Of a stretch of DNA of 10,640 nucleotides, positions 1 to 5,969 are shown piece by piece; positions within the stretch are counted from its first letter, which is position 1, and every line of letters begins with the position of its first letter. Source of the DNA: Caldifarciminota bacterium (GTDB lineage Bacteria > Hydrothermota > Hydrothermia > B15-G9); assembly GCA_027064565.1 (NCBI GenBank), contig JAMOPK010000265.1, forward strand, positions 1-10,640, read 5' to 3'. The position numbers were made by a program, and so were the translations under genes. Under the pieces are notes generated by a model. It ran no database searches and was not told where the DNA came from. It was given only the letters and a program-made list of their open reading frames with translations.

Positions 1-1856
1 GAGAAAGGCGAAGTGGTGTCGAAACAAATAGTATCGCTGTTACAAGCCGCACATACTGGTTCTACCAGTGATATATGCGGAGGTGAAGCATCGGCTAAAA
101 AGGTCCATACAAATGGTGAGGTAGGCACAAGATCATGTCCACATGTATCGGTAACATAAAAGTGTGCTTCGATGGGCTTTACCACTTGGGTTGAGCAAAT
201 GACATCCATAGGGATATCGAAAGTAAACCATCCCGATGTGGAATTAGGATTGTCAGGAGACCATCCGCTTGAAGGACCTTCAAAAATAAGGGATCCGTTG
301 GAGAAAAGCGTGAGAGTCGCTGTGTTATTTATTGGGCAACTGCAAGCTCCCAGAGTATCAGATACATGAACCCTTATTGGACAACTTTGTTGCATGCCCA
401 ACGAATCGCAGCACAGACAACTACATTCACCGGGTATCACGCTGTCAACCCTCAAAACCACATCAGGTTCCACCCTTCGAGTGCAATAGTGCAGACAGTA
501 AAGGGCTCCTATACATATTGGCGCATTGCAATTGCCTCCACTTGTTACCTGCACCTTGAGGACATTTTGGCCCGGTTGGAAAAAGCTCGGCGGTATCGAA
601 TACGCAACAGGGCCGTTATACCACGTTCTATCACATGGGTAATTTCCCACATAATGACCATTGAGCCAAATTTCTGCACCATCATCTACAGTTATGTCCA
701 GACAGGCTTCACAAACCCTCTCTGAAGGGTCGATATTAAAAACCGTAAAGTAAGTCTCTGTGAGTGAACCGGAGTGGCGCCCATCCCGTCGTCCAGAAAC
801 CCAATGGGCGTTACAAGGAGGATTTTGCATAGGGAAAGTGATGGAAGACCACCACGTGTAGCAAAGGCAAGGAGGCAACACAGCATCGATAGGTGCATCA
901 ACACCTGGATCAAATCTCTCATTCCTGTTGGTATCAAAGTATGTATTGCTTTGGCTACTGGGGACATGGTGCCAATGTTCTTCTTCACAGCATGGCGAAG
1001 TCATATCTATCTTATCACATGTGCTGTCAAACCTCGCAGATTTCACTCTCACCGTAATCGGTCCTGTGTCAACAAAAGCTGTATCCCTTACCACAGTAAA
1101 CTCCCAAATATCGCTCTCTTGCAAAAGCGTTCTCCGTCCCACACGAGATGGTCCAAAGGCCTGAATTTGCCATGCATAACTGTGCCCATCCTCCATAGCC
1201 GGAGCGGATAAGGGATATTGGAATGGAGAAATGACATCTTCACTTTCAAAGAAAGTAGGATTTGTTTGCATGGCCTGTTCCTTAGTTTGTCCCGGATTTA
1301 TCTCAACAATCCTTAACTTATGTGTTACTTCCCGTGAGGACGCATAGGGTGAAAGCCAAGAGAAAACCAACGGAGTAACGGCTAATACGGTGTCTCCATC
1401 TGCCGGTGAGATGAGTTGAATCGATTGAACAGGAGCAACTTCAATTTGTTCACAGTCTTCTCCCTGTAATGCTCCGTTGAGATCATAGACTCGGACACAA
1501 AATTCATAAGACCCTTCGGGGATGACACCAAGTCTCAACCCTTTCTCGATCTGGGGGTTCAAACTACTGGAGGAAAGTTTAATATCTTTGGACGTCAGAT
1601 GATAATTTCCATAGGGCATAAGCCTGTAAGGCTGGGTTTCTCCATAACCTACCCTGCCCATCGATGCTTCCGTGATTTCGCCTTGAAGGTAAACATCCAG
1701 TGTTTCGTCCGACGTATTCGTAAGGTCCAAGCTCCAGAGAGATGAGTTAGTAAGCTGGTCAGGCGGTGGGACATGAAGGCTAACGATGACTTTCCCATGA
1801 GCCTGTGCCAATGCCAGGCCTATCCATGCCATCATAACAACAAGTTTTTTAACCAT
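1..1856 (-). CDS. Secreted cysteine-rich multidomain protein, 3' end outside window
   Basis: The frame is open from the ATG at 1856 to the window edge, giving 618 residues without a stop; the C-terminus is missing. The start follows a strong SD (GGAGGTGAT, 6 nt before the ATG). Residues 1-19 form a signal peptide (MVKK, hydrophobic core, AQA cleavage site), so the product is exported. Residues about 35-260 are homologous to the protein encoded just upstream (1898-2647): a PEGSYEFC block at 113-120, Cys120/Cys135, a PLVFSW strand and a SYAWQI strand. The pattern recalls repeated beta-domains of secreted Bacteroidetes-type proteins (perhaps the unit called TANFOR; from memory). Residues 280-618 hold 25 cysteines in CC, CxC and CxxC pairs. 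A VDDGAEIWLNG segment at 390-400 resembles galactose-binding-like or PA14-like beta-sandwiches; later segments look Ig-like. No catalytic motif is visible. An extracellular binding, adhesive or structural role is inferred; the specific function is unknown. Confidence 0.85.
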   Translation of the reverse strand, partial: MVKKLVVMMAWIGLALAQAHGKVIVSLHVPPPDQLTNSSLWSLDLTNTSDETLDVYLQGEITEASMGRVGYGETQPYRLMPYGNYHLTSKDIKLSSSSLNPQIEKGLRLGVIPEGSYEFCVRVYDLNGALQGEDCEQIEVAPVQSIQLISPADGDTVLAVTPLVFSWLSPYASSREVTHKLRIVEINPGQTKEQAMQTNPTFFESEDVISPFQYPLSAPAMEDGHSYAWQIQAFGPSRVGRRTLLQESDIWEFTVVRDTAFVDTGPITVRVKSARFDSTCDKIDMTSPCCEEEHWHHVPSSQSNTYFDTNRNERFDPGVDAPIDAVLPPCLCYTWWSSITFPMQNPPCNAHWVSGRRDGRHSGSLTETYFTVFNIDPSERVCEACLDITVDDGAEIWLNGHYVGNYPCDRTWYNGPVAYSIPPSFFQPGQNVLKVQVTSGGNCNAPICIGALYCLHYCTRRVEPDVVLRVDSVIPGECSCLCCDSLGMQQSCPIRVHVSDTLGACSCPINNTATLTLFSNGSLIFEGPSSGWSPDNPNSTSGWFTFDIPMDVICSTQVVKPIEAHFYVTDTCGHDLVPTSPFVWTFLADASPPHISLVEPVCAACNSDTICFDTTSPF

Positions 1857-1897
1857 GATAAAATCACCTCCCCCGAAGAGTGAAACAGCGTCTCTCC

Positions 1898-2647
1898 TCA
1901 TCCGCTTGGACGGAAAAGGAAAGTAGCTGGCTCACTCTCCGTAAGTTTGTAACCGTTTACCCAAACTTCCACTTTCCATGCATATTTCTTACCCGATTCA
2001 AGTATAGGATAATCAAATGAATAAATAAAACTGTTTGAATTCACTGTTTCGTTTACTAAAGGGGGATTCGCTTCAAGAGCTACAGCAGGGGGTTGGTCGT
2101 CCAAAACTTCCACTATAACGATTTTATAGGTTATTTTAGAAGTCGAACGAAGCAAAACAGGACTCCACCTAAATATAGGTGTCTGCGACCATACTTCACA
2201 TTCTGGCATAGGATCATAAAGTTCTGGAGGAATTAAAGGCTCTACAAAATGCTCAAAACAGTTCTCCGCTATTACCTCGCCTGTCAAATCTATCAAATCT
2301 ATGCATATTTCGTAATTTCCTTCGGGCAATGCGCCTATCCTCTCTATCTCTTTTCTCGTTCTTTTAGAATAAGAAACCACATTGATGTCTGTTATTAGAT
2401 CCGATGATACCACAGCAGAGGAGTGAGGAGAAAAATGGAAGGTATTCGTTGTGAAGTCCACAACCACCTCGTTCGCATCCGTATCGAAAACTTTTATCTC
2501 AAAATACCCGGTGATCTCATCAGAAGTTGTATTGGAGACAGCAAATCTTGATATGGAAGCCAAATCTCTGGATCCAGCAGGAATTAAAGGGGTTATAGTA
2601 ACCGATTGGGTAAGTAGAAACAATACAATTTTTAAATATCCTAACAT
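1898..2647 (-). CDS. Secreted single-domain protein, paralogue of the downstream cysteine-rich protein
   Basis: 249 aa. The ATG at 2647 is chosen because the in-frame GTG at 2656 lies inside the SD itself (GGAGGTGATTAAA then ATG). The N-terminus (MLGYLKIVLFLLTQSVT) is a hydrophobic export signal. The mature part matches the N-terminal half of the next gene block by block: SNTTSDE / TNTSDE, FSPHSSAVVSSD / LMPYGNYHLTSKD, LPEGNYEIC / IPEGSYEFC, PIFRWSP / PLVFSWL, YKIVIVEV / HKLRIVEI, KYAWKVEV / SYAWQIQA. Both keep two cysteines exactly 15 residues apart (115 and 130 here), probably a disulfide. It contains only this unit and stops at the end of it. The downstream gene starts 41 nt later with its own SD, so co-transcription is likely. 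The truncated transposase lies directly upstream, so its original promoter may have been displaced. Function is not recognised; an extracellular binding or surface role is inferred. Confidence 0.85.
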   Translation of the reverse strand: MLGYLKIVLFLLTQSVTITPLIPAGSRDLASISRFAVSNTTSDEITGYFEIKVFDTDANEVVVDFTTNTFHFSPHSSAVVSSDLITDINVVSYSKRTRKEIERIGALPEGNYEICIDLIDLTGEVIAENCFEHFVEPLIPPELYDPMPECEVWSQTPIFRWSPVLLRSTSKITYKIVIVEVLDDQPPAVALEANPPLVNETVNSNSFIYSFDYPILESGKKYAWKVEVWVNGYKLTESEPATFLFRPSG

Positions 2648-2691
2648 TTTAATCACCTCCCGTTATATGAAGAGCCTGTTAAATAATTCCC

Positions 2692-2708
2692 AACATATTG
2701 AATATGTT
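2692..2708. repeat. Palindrome upstream of truncated transposase
   Basis: AACATATT-G-AATATGTT is a perfect 8+8 nt inverted repeat. It sits about 80 nt before the transposase start and about 45 nt upstream of the minus-strand secreted-protein gene. It may belong to the left end of the insertion element or be an operator for either gene; nothing in the sequence decides between these. Confidence 0.4.
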
Positions 2709-2787
2709 TGTTTTCCTGCCCACCCCCTCCTTGCTCATACTCCCATCTACTTGTATCCTCTCTGCACCAACAAATCGAAGGAAAGCT

Positions 2788-3408
2788 ATGAGAAAATCTC
2801 AACAACTTTCCTTCATCGATTTGATTGTCAAATACCTTATCCCTGATGATGAGTCTCTCAAAATCCTCTTTGACTCTATCGACTTCTCTTTCATCTTCGA
2901 CCTCGTCAAGGACAAATATAAGCCCAGAGGCGCTCATGGCTACAACCCTGTCTCCCTCTTCAAAGCCCTTCTCCTCATCTACCTCGGCATCGCTCGCTCC
3001 GAAAGAGACCTCGCCAACAAGCTCCGTTTCAACGCCAGACTTGCTTTCCTCTGCGGCTTCCCCTTCGGTAATACCCCTTCCCACGCCACTTTCTACTGCT
3101 TCAGAAATAGACTCGGATCCAAAATATTCTTCGACATCCTTCTCAACCTCATAGCTCAAGCTGCTACTATCATCTTCGATAAGAAACTCTCCCTTTCCAT
3201 AGACTCCACTCACATCGAAGCTTTTAAGTCCGACAAAGACGCTAAAATAGGCGTTAAAAAGACCAATTTCTTCTTCTACGGCTATAAAGTCCATGTTGTT
3301 GTTACTAACACTGAACCACCGCTCCCCATCTCTGTCGAGGTAACCCCAGCCAACAAACATGATGGCAATCTCCTCAAACCACTTGTCGAAAAGGCTCAGA
3401 AATCCTAA
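2788..3408 (+). pseudogene. Truncated IS4/IS5/IS1182-type transposase
   Basis: 206 codons from the ATG at 2788 (preceded by AAGGA). Residues about 50-110 match the N-terminal transposase domain (DUF772 style): YNPVSLFKALLL, SERDLANKLR, then PSHATFYCFRNRLG at 97-110. The DDE domain begins with LSIDSTHIEAF, whose Asp139 is the first catalytic residue, followed by GYKVHVVV and VTPANKHDGNLLKPL. The frame ends at KAQKS, just before the expected D-K-G-Y segment with the second catalytic Asp; that residue and the catalytic Glu are both missing. The product is about half the usual family length and cannot be an active transposase. Codon use is striking: 17 of 25 leucines are CTC, none is CTG, and most codons end in a pyrimidine, unlike yidC nearby. 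This suggests recent arrival from another genome. Confidence 0.85.
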
Positions 3409-3573
3409 AAAATCAGGGATAAACCGGGAATCCCCGCCAGATTTAACGGTAGAGGAGACAAAATGTGGAACTATTAACCCGCAATGAATCAGTGATTCAT
3501 ACGTCAAAGGTGTTTCTGAGATTAAAAGTGCCTTAAATATTTTTTCAATTTTTCTTGTTTCCTCCAAGTTCAT
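3406..3573 (-). pseudogene. 5' fragment of an unrecognised gene cut at the transposase remnant
   Basis: From the ATG at 3573 (SD-like GGGAG, 8 nt upstream) about 56 codons read MNLEETRKIEKIFKALL..., a plausible helical N-terminus. The frame then runs straight into the antisense strand of the transposase and stays open only because of that gene's pyrimidine-ended codons. An upstream ATG at 3588 is also in frame but lacks an SD. A promoter-like TTGAAT-N17-TATATA lies upstream. I read this as the start of a gene whose 3' part was lost with the IS end, but it could also be a chance open frame. The family is not recognised. Confidence 0.4.
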
Positions 3574-3603
3574 TTCGTAATCTCCCATTTTTGCATATTG
3601 AAA

Positions 3604-3632
3604 TATATAACGAGGTTACTTTTAGAATTCAA
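3604..3632 (-). promoter_or_regulatory. Predicted promoter reading left out of the MITE-like element
   Basis: On the minus strand TTGAAT (3632-3627) is 17 bp from TATATA (3609-3604), 4/6 matches to each sigma70 box. The -35 lies in the outer end of the left terminal inverted repeat and the -10 in flanking DNA. The predicted start is about 25 nt before the ATG at 3573. Confidence 0.4.
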
Positions 3633-3937
3633 CCTGCTGTCGGCTATTGGCCGTTTACTTTGTGGTGGCAAACATAACGTCCAGATTATCAAATGGTTAT
3701 AAGCTGCAAGACTGTTCCAATCTCTTGGCATAACTTATCCGTCATTTCGCCCCGCCGCCATCGGTTTATCAATCCTCGTCATCTCACACGAGGTATCCTT
3801 TACTCCATGTCCCATCTCTCTGTGTTCACCGTGTCCTTGTGTGGTTTTTATTTCGTTTTCACACGGAGACACAGATGACACAGAGAAATAAAAATTTCTA
3901 TCACAAACAAAACAGCAAATAGCCGAAAGGGGTTGAA
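3628..3937. mobile_element. MITE-like non-coding element with long imperfect terminal inverted repeats
   Basis: The ends at 3628-3668 and 3898-3937 are inverted copies. Both begin TTCAACC, then 4-5 variable bases, then a 29-nt block beginning TCGGCTATT that matches at 23 of 29 positions without gaps (left block 3640-3668, right block 3898-3926). The 310-bp interior holds no credible gene. It contains a small hairpin (CCTCGT, 8-nt loop, ACGAGG at 3774-3793) and a long imperfect hairpin at 3817-3886. Long inverted ends, small size and no coding capacity are the hallmarks of a miniature inverted-repeat element mobilised in trans. No clear target-site duplication is visible (left flank ends TTTTAGAA, right flank begins AAAGTTTC). 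A divergent regulatory region with dyad symmetry is the main alternative. Confidence 0.6.
3817..3886. repeat. Imperfect hairpin of GTGT / ACAC-rich arms
   Basis: TCTCTGTGT (3817-3825) pairs perfectly with ACACAGAGA (3878-3886). Further in, GTGTC (3831-3835) and later GTGT/ACAC blocks also pair, with mismatches between. The right arm reads CACGGAGACACAGATGACACAGAGAA, a form of the CACAGAGACACAGAG-type intergenic repeat that I recall from many bacterial genomes (memory, not checked). It lies in the right half of the MITE-like element and could fold as RNA from either strand. Confidence 0.6.
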
Positions 3938-3961
3938 AAAGTTTCAGGTATTCATTATTAA
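3933..3961 (+). promoter_or_regulatory. Predicted promoter of the IS630-type HTH gene
   Basis: TTGAAA (3933-3938, 5/6 to the -35 consensus) and TATTAA (3956-3961, 4/6 to the -10) are separated by 17 bp. The predicted start lies about 24 nt before the ATG at 3992. The -35 begins in the outer end (GGTTGAA) of the right terminal inverted repeat, mirroring the promoter at the left end. Confidence 0.45.
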
Positions 3962-3991
3962 ATAAAAATCAACATGGGGAGGTGAAGGGTT

Positions 3992-4414
3992 ATGAAGCTG
4001 AGCGCAGCTGAAAAAGAAAAGCTTAAAAAGCTTGCTCGTTCAACCGATTACCGTATAGCTAAAAGGGCTCAGATTGTGCTGTTACGGGCAGAGGGTAAGT
4101 CTTACAACGAGATTGGTAAAGAACTTGGTGTCCATTACAACACCGCCAAAAGGTGGATAAAAAGATTTGAGAAATATGGGGTTAAGGGACTCTATGACCT
4201 GCCAAGACCTGGCCGTCCAAAGATCTTTTCCGAAGAGGTTGACAGGAAGATACTCGAATTGCTGTCGAAATCGCCTTCAGATTACGGCATTGATGCCGAA
4301 AAATGGTCGGTTTCCCTTATAAGGGATTATCTCATAAGCCATAAGATAGTGAAAAGTATATCCGTTGGCCGAATTTACAGCTTTCTCAGAAAGAAAAACA
4401 TCAGGCTCAGGTAA
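3992..4414 (+). CDS. Stand-alone IS630-type transposase DNA-binding domain
   Basis: 140 aa, starting at an ATG after a strong SD (GGGGAGGTGA, GGAGG 9 nt before the ATG). Residues 1-60 form the first helix-turn-helix: RAQIVLL at 25-31, SYNEIGKELGVHYNTAKRWIKRF at 37-59. A GLYDLPRPGRP linker at 66-76 and a second winged helix at 80-138 follow, ending FLRKKNIRLR. This is the standard N-terminal half of IS630/Tc1-type transposases, which normally continue into a DDE domain of about 200 residues. Here it stops at the domain boundary, and neither of the other forward frames resumes a DDE domain before the convergent gene 43 nt away. It may be a truncated transposase, or a retained DNA-binding protein that could bind transposon ends or act as a regulator. 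The good SD and promoter suggest it is still expressed. Confidence 0.75.
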   Translation: MKLSAAEKEKLKKLARSTDYRIAKRAQIVLLRAEGKSYNEIGKELGVHYNTAKRWIKRFEKYGVKGLYDLPRPGRPKIFSEEVDRKILELLSKSPSDYGIDAEKWSVSLIRDYLISHKIVKSISVGRIYSFLRKKNIRLR

Positions 4415-4457
4415 CGCTCTGCCCAAATTTATATCTGGATTTGATGTTTTTCCTCAG

Positions 4458-5702
4458 TCAAAACACGGCCGCAAGGAAAGGCACTAACATTTCTCGTTGT
4501 GTTAGGCCTCCATGTCTGCCTATAAGTTCGTTTTCTTCATTATTCCATACGATGTTTTTATTGCCCGTGGGAGTTACGATTATGTCTCCGATCCTGTCGA
4601 GAAAGGTCGCTTTAGGCACAGGAGGACCAAAAAGTCCATCCTCAAAAGCCTCTCTTGATGGAATTACCAGAAAGTCTTTTCCGAGTGCATCTCTCAAGAT
4701 TTCAATGGTGCCCTCCATTTTGCCGTTTTTCACCGTGAGATAGGTAAATCTCGATTCCCCTGTCGGTAGCATAAGTAGGCTTTCGCTTATGCCCTTTATT
4801 TCCATAATGTTAACCGAGTTCGAAGGAGGGGAGTGGACAAAACCGTGATCCGCGGTGATGACAAAAAGGGTCCTTTTACGGGCATCATCTCTCAGGTTCT
4901 TTATGAGTTTTTCGAGGCCGCGCGAGATGGTTTCCATTTCATCTTGCCAGACTTCATGGGACGGCCCATAGTGATGGGCCAGACTGTCGAGTGCAGGCCA
5001 GTAAGCCACAGCTATGAATGGAGGGGACTCTTTCGTCAGCGTCTCTCCAAGCAGATAAAACTCGTCCCACATGTTGATTATTCCGATTTTTTTGTGAATG
5101 CCCTTGTGGATCGCTCTGGATAACGGACTGTCAACTATAAACCTATTCAGAAGGGAGAAAACTTTCACATCGCTTTCTCCGATAAGTTTATCTATGCCAC
5201 CGAGTTTAACCAGTTCCTCGGCTTTCAGGCCATAGCTTTCTAAAAGTCCGGGGGCGGATGCGGCAACCGGGCTGAACCTCAGCATGTTGGCAGTGCAACC
5301 GATTTCCTTCAGGAAGATTTCGAATCCGGCCATTCCATGTATCGAAGGTGGGGCGCTATACCAGATGGAAGTCATTGCCACCACGGTCGTTGATGGTGCC
5401 ACAGAGGTCAACGGCAGTAACCGCCCCTGCCTCTCAAATTCGGCGAAAAAAGTGTCCCTGTGGTCGTCTATGTATTCCCGAAGCATATTGTAACCGAGTC
5501 CGTCGAGGATAATCAGGGCAACCCTGTCGATCTCAGCGGCGATCCAGTTCGTGTATCTTTCAGACAGCGGTTTTGAAGGAAATAACGTCCTGGAGTGGCC
5601 GTTCAGTAGAGAAACCAGCCCCGCCATTACACTGTTTATTGCTCCTCCTTCATATTCCGGGAAAACCAATCCCCTTGAGACAATATGTTCCTTTACATCC
5701 AT
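4458..5702 (-). CDS. Alkaline phosphatase superfamily phosphodiesterase / nucleotide pyrophosphatase-type protein
   Basis: 414 aa from the ATG at 5702, chosen for its SD (GGGAGGA, 8 nt upstream) and because the in-frame extension to 5924 is unlike the family. The full set of metal-site residues is visible: Asp67 in LIILDGLG, the nucleophile region PSTT with Thr105/Thr106, Asp239 and His243 in PALDSLAHHYGP, Asp285-His286 in ITADHGF, and His397 in IGRHGGL. This matches type I phosphodiesterase / nucleotide pyrophosphatases, two-metal enzymes hydrolysing phosphate mono- or diesters. No signal peptide or membrane segment is seen, so it should act in the cytoplasm. The substrate cannot be read from sequence; related superfamily members include phosphomutases and phosphonoacetate hydrolases. 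A perfect -10 (TATAAT) and a dyad lie upstream, suggesting its own regulated promoter although it follows the hydrolase gene on the same strand. It ends 43 nt from the convergent HTH gene with no clear terminator. Confidence 0.85.
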   Translation of the reverse strand: MDVKEHIVSRGLVFPEYEGGAINSVMAGLVSLLNGHSRTLFPSKPLSERYTNWIAAEIDRVALIILDGLGYNMLREYIDDHRDTFFAEFERQGRLLPLTSVAPSTTVVAMTSIWYSAPPSIHGMAGFEIFLKEIGCTANMLRFSPVAASAPGLLESYGLKAEELVKLGGIDKLIGESDVKVFSLLNRFIVDSPLSRAIHKGIHKKIGIINMWDEFYLLGETLTKESPPFIAVAYWPALDSLAHHYGPSHEVWQDEMETISRGLEKLIKNLRDDARKRTLFVITADHGFVHSPPSNSVNIMEIKGISESLLMLPTGESRFTYLTVKNGKMEGTIEILRDALGKDFLVIPSREAFEDGLFGPPVPKATFLDRIGDIIVTPTGNKNIVWNNEENELIGRHGGLTQREMLVPFLAAVF

Positions 5703-5735
5703 TGTCTCTTCCTCCCTGTGCGTTTGAAAGGGTGC

Positions 5736-5758
5736 ATTATAAAGCGTGGAGTTGTCAA
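5736..5758 (-). promoter_or_regulatory. Predicted promoter of the phosphodiesterase gene
   Basis: A perfect TATAAT (5741-5736 on the minus strand) lies 33 nt before the ATG, giving a leader of about 25-30 nt. The -35 is ambiguous: TTGACA (5758-5753) is only 11 bp away, too close for standard sigma70 spacing, while TTGTAT (5766-5761) is 19 bp away. The -10 is convincing, the -35 is not. Confidence 0.5.
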
Positions 5759-5796
5759 AAATACAAGTCTGCTCTGGACTTATTTTGCAAATGTAA

Positions 5797-5838
5797 TTCC
5801 ACAATAAATGGCCACAAATAAATGACATTATTGTGGGA
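5797..5838. promoter_or_regulatory. Inverted repeat upstream of the phosphodiesterase promoter
   Basis: CCACAATAA (5799-5807) and TTATTGTGG (5828-5836) form a perfect 9-bp dyad, extended by a G-T wobble and one more pair, around a 20-nt spacer. A near direct copy of the left arm (CCACAAATAAATG) lies within the spacer. The dyad is about 60 bp upstream of the TATAAT, a suitable place for an activator or repressor site. It has no U-tract and is far from the preceding gene's end, so it is not a typical terminator. Confidence 0.4.
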
Positions 5839-5918
5839 AGATTGCAGGATACTCGATCTATCCCCCTGATTGGCGATAAGGCGAAAAATCTCGGAATCCG
5901 CCCTAATGGACCCTGATT

Positions 5919-5941
5919 CTCCATTTTGGCCCTTTATGGAG
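5919..5941. other. Short hairpin downstream of the hydrolase gene
   Basis: CTCCAT (5919-5924) pairs with ATGGAG (5936-5941) around an 11-nt loop that itself contains GGCC. It lies about 30 nt past the hydrolase stop on the transcribed strand. Without a following U-tract it is at best a weak or Rho-assisted terminator, or an RNA-stabilising hairpin. Confidence 0.25.
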
Positions 5942-5969
5942 GATACTGTTACGCTATAAGCATAGATTT

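Larger units (their letters stand above)
2672..3408 (+). mobile_element. Remnant of a DDE-type insertion sequence, right end missing
   Basis: The segment holds the 5' leader and the first half of a transposase gene. The left boundary is a guess: the run starting GAGCCTGTTAAATA at about 2672 looks like an IS terminus, but the matching inverted repeat cannot be checked because the right end is gone. Homology to a transposase stops at about 3405, where the sequence switches to unrelated DNA. The remnant lies within 15-25 nt of the SD of the downstream minus-strand secreted-protein gene, so insertion probably separated that gene from its original upstream region. Confidence 0.5.

Noticed and set aside
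774..1211. Plus-strand open frames within the left gene (also 366-725)
   Set aside because: They are shadows of the continuous minus-strand frame that shows a signal peptide, homologous domains and an SD.
2648..2656. GTG at 2656 as start of the 249-aa secreted protein
   Set aside because: This GTG is part of the SD (GGAGGTG) for the ATG at 2647.
2653..3588. 311-codon minus-strand open frame as a real gene
   Set aside because: Most of it is antisense to a clear transposase and exists because of that gene's pyrimidine-ended codons. Only the first 56 or so codons are considered.
3693..3878. 61-codon plus-strand frame in the MITE-like element
   Set aside because: It has no SD, shows no recognisable protein pattern, and overlaps the hairpin repeat.
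4415..4457. Bidirectional terminator between the convergent HTH and phosphodiesterase genes
   Set aside because: Only a 5-bp AT stem (CAAAT/ATTTG) with a 10-nt loop is present, too weak to call despite a nearby T-run.
5703..5924. N-terminal extension of the phosphodiesterase to 5924
   Set aside because: The extension lacks an SD, covers the TATAAT and the dyad, and does not resemble the family. The ATG at 5702 has a good SD.
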